A stretch of DNA of 64,000 nucleotides, from NCBI GenBank assembly GCA_000226015.1, contig JH154390.1, positions 575 through 64,574 of the forward strand. The letters run 5' to 3'. The notes beneath the pieces were generated by a model. That model saw only the letters and a list, made by a program, of their open reading frames with translations, ran no database searches and was not told the DNA's origin. This document shows positions 24,501-37,100 of this stretch, one piece after another; positions within the stretch are counted from its first letter, which is position 1; each line of letters starts with the position of its first letter. The position numbers and the translations under genes were made by a program. The DNA is from Mnemiopsis leidyi. Lineage: Eukaryota > Ctenophora > Tentaculata > Lobata > Bolinopsidae.

Positions 24501-26306
24501 CATGTCTTCCGGTCTTATGTTCATTATTCGGCAACCTGTAAGGTGAGGACTTATAGTTTATGAGAATCGATATACAAACTGTTAAATTCTTACTTTTATA
24601 GAGGCTGCAGTACTTTGAAAATGTCTGAAGCGCAGATCAATAATTTAGCCATCATCGATCAGTATTTCTGAAAGATCAAATATTTATATAGTGAATTAAT
24701 ATTAATTAGGTTAATGAAGCACACGAAGAAGCATAATATAAATCTAATGTTGAAATAATTTTGATGAAAGCTTAGTTAACATTCTAGTTCTACATACCAA
24801 TAGCGACACAGGAATTCAAGACGAGATTCTGGTTTTCCAACATCATGAAATAGTTGAGTGGTCTTGTCTTGGGGTAATTCAAAGCTCTCTCGTCCACTGA
24901 ACCCGGAACAGAATCGTTTATCAGCTTACTGGGGCAAATCTCTAGTCAAGAGTAAATTTCTATGCCAATTAAAAAAAAACTTTACCATAAACTGGTACGA
25001 GAAAACTTAAGAGTTGACTTGATAAATTCAAACAGGAATGAAGGTATCATATTCGAAAATATTGATCTGGAAATGAGAAATTTTTCGAAAAAATGAAAAC
25101 CGGGCCCCATTTTATATTTTTTTATACCTAAGAAGGATACCATCTTTTAGCATTTCGAAGAAATGATCTCCTTCCTCTTGGATGGGAAGAAACTTTTTGA
25201 AATAATTCTTTGTGAGATACCGATCATTTTTTAGTCTTTTGTTAATCCAACGGAGAAATGCTATCTTCTCCTGAAATAGAATCGATGTCTTAAATAATTC
25301 AGGTCAAAGATTAATGATGATGCTATTTTATAGATAATAGATTCTGTCAACTTCATTAAACTTTATAAAAGTTGTGTAAATCATTCATGAAATCAAGACA
25401 TGAAAGACAAAAACACAGCAACAGACTAGCTGATTCTACAGCACAGGAATAGATCTTTAATTTTTCAACATGCTGCTAGTACCATACTCTTCCATGCATA
25501 AACTAAATCCTTGACAAAGCCCTATGCCTTAGAATGAGCGATGAGGTTTATACGAACTGTATTTTGTATATGTCACTCAATTTCACTAGAAGTTTTTAAA
25601 GTTTTGAACCTTGCTGCCACGAATAGTGCTAATTTTCGGCCCTTTTTTAATCATTTAATGGGATTGGATGATATGCACACAGCACAATTCATATTTGGGA
25701 GGAAAGAAACCGTACCATAACTTTTAATCAAATGCTAGATTGTCTGGCTTTCTGCCCTTTTGTAGAACCAATTACTTAATCAAGGACAAACTGAATAATC
25801 AGTATGATAAACGTTAACAATTATAATGTACTCGAGTAGCAAAAGCACACATTTGAGGATGTTTATGAAAAAACATTGTTAATTTTGTCCTTAAATACAT
25901 AGGAACAAAACAGAATATAGCAAAACAAGACGCAGATAAAGAGACAGAAGATTGGGGAGACCTGTTCAACGTTAGCTTCTTTTTCAATGGCATTATAATC
26001 CTGCTCGTATAGAGTTGTTTTAGTTATTAATTAACTTTAAGGCAGAGATTCATTGTTTTAGTTATCGCCAAACTACGTTGAAATCCTTAGTTAGAAATAA
26101 ATGAATATCATCATTTTTACGCAAATCCAATGTAAGTAAGATTATAATATACTTCGAAATAATTCTGCGTTCATTTTATGGTCCGCTTTAAGTTTAACAT
26201 TTTAACAATAAGTATAAACTTACATCTTCAACAAATATTTGTTTAGTTTGGGAGTCTTCCTTGGGCCCTCCTTCCATCAGAGCGTAGCTGCTTGCAGTCA
26301 GAAGTC
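21557..26306 (-). CDS. Plastin/fimbrin, four CH-domain actin-bundling protein (5' part incomplete)
   Basis: Twelve exons with GT-AG junctions and matching phases: 26306-26224, 25270-25128, 24928-24798, 24535-24374, 24217-24039, 23914-23665, 23474-23386, 23049-22896, 22737-22599, 22342-22200, 21857-21781, 21619-21557 (about 537 residues). Plastin crosslinks actin filaments through two actin-binding domains of paired calponin-homology (CH) repeats. CH1 shows [13 protein letters not shown] and [18 protein letters not shown]2 shows [15 protein letters not shown] and [14 protein letters not shown]3 shows [14 protein letters not shown] and [12 protein letters not shown]4 shows [32 protein letters not shown] and the short end [14 protein letters not shown]. 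The first exon starts in mid-codon, so at least one exon lies upstream; the two calcium-binding EF-hands usual at the N-terminus were not found. The linker after CH2 is long and very acidic ([14 protein letters not shown]). Family assignment is firm. Confidence 0.93.
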
Positions 26307-26984
26307 CTAAAAGTAAACTGATGTCAAGATATAGGATCAAGATAGGCTAAAATATCCTAATCCAGACCTAATCCTATCGCTCCGAAAATAAAATTTTTGA
26401 CTTAAAATCAATAGACGAATTAAAAGATATTCTGTAATATCCAGTCCCATACCTGTAGCCTTAGAAACTAGGCTGTTATAGCAGAAGTGCTGACTCTATC
26501 CAGAATGCAATGGAACTAAAAGTTGAGCTGCTTGCAACCAAGAAGGCGAACAGTGTTTTATTCACTGACCAATATAATATCCCATCTGAATCAATGTAGG
26601 TATTATATTAGACAGGTAAATAAAATGAAAATTAAATTTGAGTGATTCAAAAATCACCGGTATGCTGCAAAATACTCAAATTGCTATTCGACCTAGCCTC
26701 ACGGCATCAGGCCTGACAACGTCAGGTCGTCAGGCAAATTCGACCGAAGGCAGGACGTACCAAAATACTCGAGTTCGTGCAAGAATAAACTTGAAGCAAT
26801 ACGATATCGCATGCAACTACAAGTAAATCAAAAATCTATTAGCACTTTACAAGAGTTCTGATAGTGATAGGGATCGCTAGGCAGGTGAATCGTCGAAAGG
26901 AAACAGAAAATTACAACCAACATGCATAATGACCTGTCCAGAGACCTACGGATCTTTGTACCATATGACCATCTGGCTATAAAC

Positions 26985-27215
26985 GCTAGGATTGTGGACC
27001 GACATTTAACCTTGGCAAGTGTTTTTGTTCATCAATCGCTATAGGAGTAGGATTCTTGACCTACATTTAACCACAGTAAGTGTTTATGCGTCAGCATGTT
27101 CATCACTCGCTTCGGTTCTTGATCAACCTCACTAATGGTTTATCATTATGTTCATCACTCACTTCTTGACCTATCTAATTCTAAGTAAGTGTTTGTGTTC
27201 ATCACTCGCTTGAAA
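26985..27215. repeat. Diverged tandem repeat, about 60-70-bp unit
   Basis: Three to four degenerate copies share gacctacatttaac, agtaagtgttt and gttcatcactcgctt in the same order. The block lies just upstream of plastin, on the side where its missing 5' exons should be. Confidence 0.65.
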
Positions 27216-27354
27216 AGCCTAAATCTACAATTATTTTTTCAGTTACGCTGACGAGAATATAACTCATAAGTTTAGGTTTATCTTTTATCCAGTTAACTTG
27301 CTATTTCCGTTTTCACCTTCGTGATCAACCCTGATATGACAAGAAATACGTTAC

Positions 27355-27413
27355 CGGGCGCTGCGTGGCTCTCTCTACGGTCCCCTCCGATTGCAAAGCA
27401 ACGCCAACTAAGA
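27355..27413 (-). CDS. Possible upstream plastin exon
   Basis: A 59-base GC-rich patch bounded on the minus strand by a pyrimidine-rich acceptor (ttttttgcctcag) and a GT donor. Its end phase fits the first firm plastin exon at 26306. Read in that phase it gives SWRCFAIGGDRRESHAAPG, where CFAIGG resembles the ICAIGG that precedes CH1 in vertebrate plastins. The match is short, so this may be chance. Confidence 0.25.
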
Positions 27414-29674
27414 CTGAGGCAAAAAACATGAAGTATCTGTCAATCCTCTCATTACTGATATTAATACTGACATATCTACAGTGCCCTTGACAAAACACTT
27501 CTACAATTTAAGTTAAACTGCGCCATAACATTAAGAGTAGCCGTAAAAGTTGTCTAACTAACTCAAACAAATTGTGTTAAGCTTTAAAGGTAGGGCAGCG
27601 CACCCAATGCAACAGATGCACATATGCCACACTCTGTTATTTGCGGGTTAATGGGTCCTCGTGTAAGGACCATTAGGTACCAAGTACCGGAAAGAAGCAC
27701 CATTAGCTCCACAGAAAACTATCGTTAAAGTGCCACATTAGAGGATGTTAACTTCAACAAGAACACCTACACGTCTAGAATAGTAATGGTAGCAGAGTGC
27801 TATATACTATATAGTATATAGAGTTAGTGTCTTTAATGGTATCCAGAGACATTGTACAACTACAACTTTATTTATGGTTTATACGGCCCCAGTATTACAA
27901 GAATTACGTCTTAACTTTAACAGACCTTTAAGGACCTATGTTAAGGACATAAGCTTGCAGTTGCCACATTCAAACTCACCATCCACAGCAACAACTATCA
28001 GGATTGAATTGCGTATACGAAGACGCTCACTCTTTATTATGTTGATGACAAGACTTACAAGACTAGCCAGACGTTGTCTGACAAGCTCGAAAACTCAATT
28101 GTGAGCGAGCCCTAACCAATTTAAAAGCAGTTAAGCACACCTTTGTTTTTGTACACTGCGTGATTAAACCAAGGTGCGCTTGTAAACTATACCCTGTCTT
28201 CTTGGTCCCAGATATCAGCGTACATTGACACATCGATTTAGAGGCCAGCAGAGTAACGAAAGTGATAGAAACGTCCAGCAAGAAAGGGAAGACCTGCACC
28301 AGAAGCAGCACCATGTACACATACACTGCTCTAAAGCAGGGAGAGTTCAGGAGAATTAATAACTCCTCCAGGCAGAGGGAGGGAGGCTAATCCCAGGGAG
28401 AGGGTGGGGGTTATGCTTATGCAAGAGCTCCAACAACAGTACACACACTGTAACCTGTTAAATGGGTTTGGAGAGCTAGATGGGAATCTTGAGGCAGTTA
28501 CGTAGTAACGTACTGAGTATGTAAAGATGTAAGTTTTCCAGGCAATGACTGGAGTTGAGATATGGGAAGTTTTACTTGTTTTATGGAAATAGCACGAATG
28601 TTACTAGCGCAAGTTCATAAGACGTTACGGCTATCTGCTGTCTGCTTATCGAGCTGTGTATGAGTCATCGTGATCATGTCGGTGCACGCAGATTAGGCAA
28701 ATGATCAGAGAGCCCAAAGGTAGCTCGATAGTTTCTAGACTAATGCAGCTGTATTTTCGACGAGAAGACACAGTGACACACACTGATCGTGTTTACATTA
28801 GCCAGTTGGATCAAGGACTATACTGGGACTATACTGGGAATACTTAGCACCTAGCACACTAGTTTGGCACACTCATCAACAGTCTCTCATAGGATGCTAC
28901 AATGGTAGTATGTACAAGAGTACGTGTTTCAATGGATCAAGCACATTTGCATCACCTCATAATTATTAGCCGTCAGTCTGTCCGGCTTTCAAACTCGCAT
29001 ACTGCATTGAAGCATTAACAATCATGCCAGCAGGTATTTAGTTAAAAGGGTTGTTCCTTGGGAAATTGCACAAGCATTCCCGCGTCCAACTCCAAGCGTC
29101 CCGCGTCCAAGCGTTTGATAAACCACAGCAAATTTCGACGTTAATCATTATGTTAAACTTTAAGAAATATAACTTGAACTTGAAGAAATCTCCTTTGAAA
29201 CTTGTGTCTCTTCAATGGTCCTAACTCTTTGGTTAGTGTACAAAGACAAACACATCAAATAAAATATTTAAGAGTCAGTGTTTAAATTCATACTTCAAAG
29301 GTAACACAGATTACAGTAAAAACACATCTCCACTTATATCAGAGTGACAAATATAACAACAATACAAAACGGGTTTTGATAAATTCTGAAACAATAAATA
29401 GTATTAAAACTCGAGTACGTTTCATCAACAGTTTTGATAAAGGAGCATCCGTACGTACGGACACATTTTCATCAACAGTTTTCCCGTCCTCCTAAATATA
29501 CGCTAGAGATTCTGCTAATAAGAAATGTAGTTATGCTTAATCCCCAGTGAAAAAGTAAAACACTCCAAAGTTTAAAACTTTAAGATGATTAGAATCGTAT
29601 ATCATTCTGTTAATTGACCATGGCAATTTTGTATTGGCATTTGATGGATCGTTGTAGGTTTCATCTTCCAACTC
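27414..29674. other. Intergenic or 5' plastin intron, no gene seen
   Basis: Searched on the minus strand for EF-hand loops belonging to plastin and none was recognised. A palindrome of the ctatatactatatagtatatag type lies near 27800. Open frames at 27874-28104 (+) and 28063-28326 (-) overlap each other and resemble no family. Confidence 0.45.
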
Positions 29675-29995
29675 TCACGCATTGACCGACGGTAAAAAAC
29701 CATTGTTATGACCATTATTTCTCTGATCAGAATCACTCCTATCGTTGTCCTCAGCAGACTTGTTGGTAAAAACAGCGGTCCCATCTATCGCAATAACAGT
29801 CTCAGCTGGGCCCCCACTTTTCTTCTTGCTCTTTGTCCGGGTAGCACTTTTCCGACTCGAGGAGGACCTGGACCGGACAATGCTGGGAGACACGGAGCTG
29901 TCTGCCGGCTGTGGTACTGGAAGAGATGTCAGGAGTTGGGACTCTTCCACCGCCTCCTTGCCTTTCAGGAAATACGTCGTCATTAGCCCTTTTCC
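29675..29995 (-). CDS. Second terminal exon of a receptor guanylyl cyclase (tail B)
   Basis: The acceptor cccctcag is followed directly by GKGLMTTYFLKGKE, the last strand of the class III cyclase domain, then a tail rich in Ser, Arg and Lys (SRSSSSRKSATRTKSKKKSG) and a stop, 106 residues in all. It starts at the same codon and phase (0) as the normal last exon at 31428 ([11 protein letters not shown]), and the donor at 31864 could join to either. Its acceptor has the better pyrimidine tract of the two. If used, it gives a 1143-residue receptor with a different cytoplasmic tail. No other cyclase exon lies between it and plastin, so it is either an alternative last exon of the gene upstream or the only remnant of a tandem copy. 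Confidence 0.75.
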   Translation of the reverse strand, partial: GKGLMTTYFLKGKEAVEESQLLTSLPVPQPADSSVSPSIVRSRSSSSRKSATRTKSKKKSGGPAETVIAIDGTAVFTNKSAEDNDRSDSDQRNNGHNNGFLPSVNA

Positions 29996-30059
29996 CTGAG
30001 GGGAAGGGTGTTAAGAAGGGTCGTTAATAAGTCGAATTGTGAGGGAGGCTTTTGAAGCC

Positions 30060-30460
30060 CAAGGAGAGTTGTTAAGGAGGGTTATTTGGAATGATTGTTA
30101 AGGAGAGTTCTTAAGGAGTGTTGTCAGGGTGTGTAGTTAAGGAGAGTTGTAAGGGAGGGTTGTCAGGGAGTGTTGTTAAGGAGAGTTGTAAGGGTGGGTT
30201 GTCAGGGAGTGTTGTTAAGGAGAGTTGTTAAGGAGAGTTGTTAAGGAGAGTTGTCAGGGAGTGTTGTTAAGGAGAGTTGTTAAGGATGGTTGTTAAGGAG
30301 TGTTGTTAAGGAGAGTTGTCAGGGAGTGTTGTTAAGGAGAGTTGTTGAGGAGGGTTGTCAGGGAGTGTTGTTAAGGAGAGTTGTTAAGGATAGTTGTCAG
30401 GGAGTGTAGTTAAGGATAGTTGTTTAGGAAAGTTGTTAAGGAGAGTTATAAGGGAGAGTT
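30060..30460. repeat. 13-bp minisatellite between the two tail exons
   Basis: About 30 tandem units alternate mainly between gttaaggagagtt and gtcagggagtgtt, giving a higher-order 26-bp rhythm. The array is G-rich on the plus strand and C-rich on the transcribed strand of the cyclase gene, and lies downstream of tail A and upstream of tail B. Confidence 0.92.
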
Positions 30461-31050
30461 AATGATAAGGGCGTTTAAGAAGGTTTGTTTAAGAGAGTGC
30501 AAAGAAGGGCTGGTATTGGTGAGAAGTGTTGTTAGATAGAGATATTTTGAAGTGGTGCTATTGAAGATTGTAATTCGGAGGGTTGTTAGGAAAGGGTTGT
30601 TAAAGATTGTAAGAGAACTTGTAAGAGAAGTAGACACATGGATATCCAGAGTGAATTTTAGGTGTTATCTGACAATCAAGACAGATAGTTATGATTATCT
30701 CAATGTTATTATAATTAATTAATTAAGGGATCTTTCTGTCTTAAGATAGTGGTCTGAGGGATGGATTTAAGATAATTTGGCTACATTACTGTCGCCTCCA
30801 TCTTTTGAGGTGAAGGTTAAAATCATACTGTTATTCTTTGTACAATGAACATGCTGAAATACTGTGCTTTGGCGAAATCATTTGGGAAAAACTTCGGATA
30901 GAAAGTTTTAGAAGTATAAAGAGTAATTAGGACTTTTTACAGATCAAGTAAATTATCTTAATGATCAGTTTCCCTATTATCTACTCATCCACGTATCAAC
31001 CACTTCCCATGCCTTCAGTTCAATTTTAGAATAAAAGTGTCACACGTGCA

Positions 31051-31056
31051 TTTAAT
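31051..31056 (-). terminator. Candidate poly(A) signal (ATTAAA) after tail A
   Basis: ATTAAA on the minus strand 100 bases after the tail A stop codon. It would end the short transcript before the minisatellite and tail B. Confidence 0.35.
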
Positions 31057-31155
31057 CTTGTTTACAAAACATCGTGCAATAGGATTGTAATCACCCAGAC
31101 GCCAATCTCACATATATACTCAGCCATATCATCACGTCATGCTCCAATACTCACA

Positions 31156-34100
31156 CTACAAAATTTTAAGTAGTTTGGAGGTGGACTTCCTGTAATTTTC
31201 CTCCGCAAAATCGTGGGTACTGACGGGACGCCGCAACCTACGGTTTGAACCGGGCCGTCCCGAGTTGGACCGACCGGTCTTAGCTGCACCATTGACGTTG
31301 GGACTAGGGCTTGGGGCCACGCCGTTTTCAAGGATGGCGGACGTTTGTTGAGAAAATACGGGCTGAGTTCGGAGTTTCTCTGACTCGGGGTTGTCCAAGA
31401 GGAACCAGGTGGTCATTTGGCCCTTACCCTTGGAGGTACATACTTTATTCAACAATACATGCCACAGACACTTTGAACACTTTTAAATTGGGTTATAATT
31501 CCGACATTTTGGAAGGTCATGCATCAAAACATGGAAATAACGATTTTACAACAAAACATACACATATTTACATCACTCACAACAACGTAAAGTTGATAAA
31601 TAGTCATGCAGTTGAATACTCCATTATATTAAGGTATTTGTTTTCAGAACCGAAAACCCAAAAGGCATGCCCAACCTTTAGTTGACATAAACAAAGATTT
31701 CACATCATCTCAGAAGTCCATGACATTTGTGAGAAGGCCCGAGACCGCCCACATTTTCCAACCTTCATTTCATATAAAATTAAACAATAACAAGAACATA
31801 TCTATTCAACAAAAACAGATGAATCTCATATAGATATTAAATATTAAAACGTTGATAGCTGACCTTGATAGATATCTCTCCCCTAGATTCCAGCTCATAA
31901 CCCCCGATCTTGGACAAGGCGTTGTAAGCATCATCACTCATGTGAATCTTGAGGGGGAGACCGTTAGATTCCATCCTGCTGGCGGTGTTGACCGTGTCTC
32001 CGAACAGACAGTATCGGGGCATCTTCAGTCCCACTACTCCTGCACATACGGGACCTGGGCGGAGGGGGATTACCGGACTTGTTTTGTTTCCAAAGTTTTA
32101 TGGTTATTTTCTAGGTTTTAAGATTATTTTCAAGGTTTTTAGGTTATTTTAAAAGTTTTGAGGATACTTCCAAAGATTTGGGTATACTCCCAAAGTTTTG
32201 GGGGATAATTCATATTATTTTCTGAGTTTCTCGAGACGTGAAAGTTCATGTTATCCACAAACGTGTACAAATAAAATAAGATATCTTCATCATCAACCAA
32301 ATACGATTGTTCAAAATTTCTAGTTTTCTCTGAGTAGACTCGGACACAAATCGATAGTAGTTGTTGAAAGTAACTAACCAGTGTGCATTCCTATCCTCAA
32401 ACTCAGTTTCAAATCTGGCTTGTGCCGTACTTTAAACTTGTTAACAGAGTTCAGGAAGTCCAGACTCATATTGGCGATCTCTGCGACGTGTCTGTTCCCG
32501 TTACGGACAGGGAGTCCACTGACGACCATGTAGGCGTCTCCTATGGTCTCTACTTTGTAGACATCGTGCCGTTCTACAATACCGTCAAACAGACTGTACA
32601 GGTCGTTAAGTAGGTCAACTACCTGGGGGAGTTGTTGTGTGACTCTTTGTTGTGATGGCACTTTCTCTGTAAAAAAGAGGACAATATATTCTCATACAGA
32701 GAAGATGCTTGAATTTCTTATAGCCATAACTATTTCGATCCAGGTTGATATAGTAACAGATAGATTATAGAACTGCTAAAACGTAAAATTCAGATGCCCG
32801 ACCTGGAAGGGAGTAGATTGAGAACTGAGGTCTGTAAATCCGACTATGTCGGAGAAGTAGATCGTAACTTCGTCGTAAGCTTGAGGGGCTACCGGTTCTC
32901 CTTGCTTGAGTTTCTCTGCTATAGGCCTGGAAGTTGGAACTTTTTTACTAAGCTGATAAGTAACTTACTTATTAACTTAGTTTTTAGCTGTGAGTTTGCT
33001 CCAAACTGTTTAACTAAAGTATGAAAAGAGTACAGTTCAAATACGACTTATTTACGAGAAACTGACTTGGGAAGCATCCTACAAAGGAGGTTATCTGCTT
33101 TCTCTTTCTCTATAGCCAGCTGTTCGCTACGCTCTGCGACAAGCTCTTCTAGATTATCAGTGTATTGCTCCATCATCTTGATCATTCGATCTGTTATCGA
33201 TCTTTGTCTGAAAGTAAAGGTGGTTACCCTTCAGAATAAGATAGATGAGAATAAGGACTTTTTTGCTTACACTTGCAGAAAGTAAGCCGTTCAAATTCGT
33301 ATGACAAAAAATTCGAAACATAAGACTCATGAGAGAATTATAACTCACTTTTGTGGATGCAAGACTTGTAAGAAAGCTAGAATTTTCGGGAAGTCAGGTC
33401 GGGAGAAGGTCTGCTCGTCCCAACACATTTTAATTAGCTCCGCCAGACCATCAGAACATTCCAGGGGTACGTCCGGTCGGAAAGGAGGAGAATACCCCTC
33501 CTGTACCTTCATCACGATCTCTGAAAATGTAGGGTTTAGTTGGGAACCAGGAATAGCGGCGTCAAAACTCATGGCGAGAATGATAACACTTGACGGTGAG
33601 AGCACTTTCAGTAAATGTTTAGTGTTTACTAGGCACAGCATGTAGTTATTAGGTTATTGAGTCGCATTGTAACTTATTACTGGTCCAATATCATTTGTAA
33701 TCGACGGACCAATCAAGTTTTTCTTAAAAATCTATAACTTAATAGCTGAAAATTGAACTAGGACGATTTAACAATCCAAAGCTAAAACGAGGTGAAAATT
33801 TTGAATACCTTTGGCAGAGCAATTCACTTCGCCGTATGGGGTGTTCTTGGACATAATCTCTGATACAATGATAGCAAAAGAATAGATATCCCCTTTCTGG
33901 GATCCGATCATACGTTCTGGGATCGTCTCTCTTTGTCGCAAGTGTTCGGGTGCCATCCAGAGAAGATCTGATGTAAAGAAGTGAAGAGTTGGAGTAATGA
34001 ACGAATGCAAGATGATGAAAACTTCATCATGAATTTGAACAAAGTAGTCGGTGCTGATAGTAGAAAAATTTCAAATTTATCCAGTATGGATCGAATATAA

Positions 34101-37100
34101 ACTCATTTATAACTTTATAACTTACACTCATAACATGTATAACTTACTTCATAAAAACTTTACTGGACTTACCGAAGAATTTACCATCCTCAGACTTTAA
34201 GGGATCGACAAGGGAATATGAAGACAAGAACTTTCTCAGTCCATAATCAGTTATCTTCAATACCCAATGAGAGTCTATTACACAGTTGCACGACTTTAAT
34301 CGTCCGTGGAACTTTATTGGGGAATTATGAATAGCTTGCATACCCTGCCAAAAATGAAATTTATTAGAAAACTACAATTGCAAATGTTGTATCGTAAGTC
34401 CTTGAAAAGGGCCCATGTTTGGCTGACACGAGACACAATTCGGTGAAGTAACAGAAATCGAGTCCACCCCTTCGGATCTTAAAGGCATTTCCTCAAAGTA
34501 ACCTATAATGAGCAGTAGAGGGGTGCCCCTGGAGGGACCGGGGATGCCGGGATTAGCAGCATAAGTACCCCAGAGATGGCTCCCCTGCGGTTGGGTCGGT
34601 TTTAGCCTAACGCCTTTAAAAAAAGGGAAGAAGAAAAAAGTCCAACCTTGCAAATATCGAATATGAAACTCATTTTGAACATATCATCCAGTTTGAGGTT
34701 TGAGTCTGACAGGACATCTTGTAGACTGCCTTTACGGAAGTATACGGACGCCAGGAAAAAGTTGTCAGGGACCTCCACACAGGACCCGATATAGGGATTT
34801 AGATTTTGGTGGGTCAACTCTCTGACCTGAAAGAGGGGAAATAGTTGAGGTATTGCAGATTTCCAGAACGATTCTTTCCCGGCGCAAATTTACGTATTGA
34901 CGATAATTGACAACGTTTTAATGAAAAATTTACCCAATAGAGTAGAATCACATAGGTTTCGTGTACTAAAATTGAGGAAGTTTCCATGTTTACGAGTTGA
35001 CTACTGTAAAAGTTAAAGTCAATCTGGGTCATAGTCAAATAAAATTAATAATTGGCAAGACAGTCAGTGGTAAAAGAAATTCAATAATTCTAACGAAATG
35101 GAACGTTGACTAAACCTAAGCAATAACAAACCTGTTTAAACTCTAGAATTATCTCATCCGTTACAGTGAAATACTTGATATCAGTATTTAAGTACTTTAG
35201 GAAAACAGGATTGTTCTTGTAATACGCTACAATGCCATGGTTAAGTGTCGCGTCCGATGTGGTCGACATACGTGACATACTCCTGTCCACAGATCTGAAT
35301 CTGAGAGTTTTGTAACGAAATCATAGGCTAAATCTATGGAATTTGATAAAAATTACAAAGCAAGGAATCTGGAAGAAAGAAACACTCAAGTATGTTAATC
35401 TTTATTTAAACGAAAATAGAAGGAGAGAGCACACATATGTTGAACCTTAAAAGTAACCTATACATCTAAAATATCGGAAACTATATTTACCGTCCGGATT
35501 GTGCAGCGGCATCTTTAAACTCGACATCACAACTTCGAATTTTCCAGAGACAGCGATCTTGTAATCTTTGAACCTTTTCAATAAATTAGTATTTTAGTAA
35601 TTATTAAATTAGTATTTAAGAATAGTTTGAACTGCAAAATTCAGATTATTGAAGGTTCAAATCATACCTCAATCTATTTGCAAACATAATTCAAAATGTT
35701 AACAAAGCCGAATCTCTGTTATTTTGTGAGTGTTTTTTAACGCTTTGCACATTGCCACATTTTGTTGGGATTATATTTATATCTATAGAATAAAATTTGA
35801 ATAGTTATTAGTTGCTCCCACCTTATTTCTCCACAGAAGAAAGACAATAAGGACGGAGACAATGACGAGGAGAGTAACTCCGATAGGAAGAGTAACAAGG
35901 AGGATGGTTCTCTCTATATCGGGTTCTGTACAGAGTTCCCGGTCATCACCACATGCTTCAGGAGTGTCCTGCGGGGATTGGGGTGTCAGGGGGAATGTTG
36001 TGGGGTTGGGGGAGGGGTGAAGGTGGTCTTGGGAAGCAACAATACAATTGGGGAGAGTTATAATACATTTTAAGGAGTTATAATACATTTCGGGGAATTA
36101 AAATCCATTTCGGGGGTTTAAAATATCCTTAAATGTGGTTAAAATACATTTTGGGGGTTTAAAATATCCTTTGGGAGGTTAAAATACATTTAGTGGGGTG
36201 ACTATACATTTTGGGAAGTTGCAAAACATTGGGGGGGGGGGGAGTTACATTTGGGGGAAATACATTTGGGATTTTGGGGGGATTGTAATACATTTAGGGG
36301 ATCAACAATACATTTGGGGAGTAACAATACATTTGCAATCATTTTGGGTCATGAGATTGTGTAAGGGGTGCTTCATTTACTGTAGAAACCCTAATAATCT
36401 CCGAGTTTTAATCAGATTGGGTGTATACAGAGTCTATCGTGGTGAGGGGGTGCTTTCAATCAATGATCATATCATACAATCAGACAATCATCATCATACT
36501 GATCACGGCAGTAAGCGGGAAATTAACTTCCTTACCAATCTGTCAAGCTCCTTCTAGCTCGAGTTGCATGACAAGGTGAATAATAATAATACGAATTATA
36601 CTGTACAGTGATAGAAAAATCTTTATTTTGGTTATTTTGGGGATTATACAGCATCCACATTTTTCTTTTCAATATATTTTTTATCGAGTGTAGATCTGGC
36701 AAATCAACACATCTTAAAGTAAACTGTAAAATCAACTTGCATAACATGTTTAACTTTTAGATCACACGACTATATGATCATACGAAATTCGCAGTGCAAT
36801 AAAATTCAAAGTTGAATTTGATACTACTTTCTGAAGACAGAATTATTTGTCCTGCCAACATAATTTTCGAGACCACTGTATGTGCACATTGTGCAGTATG
36901 TACGTTAAAAAGAGGAGAGACGGAAACACCTGGCACTTTCTTACTTTCTAACTTCGCGATGTTATGATCTAGACCCAAAAAGACAGGATTGATCTGGAGT
37001 TCAAGTATATAAGGGAACCTTACTTTTAATGAGGTACCTCAAAATTGCTTTGTCGTCATACAGAGATCGACCAATGAGAACTAAAAACCAGGTACGACCG

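Noticed and set aside
26509-26630. EF-hand-like IDSDGILYWS on the minus strand upstream of plastin
   Set aside because: Only one half of a calcium loop fits, acceptor and donor are lacking, and the frame does not join plastin in phase.
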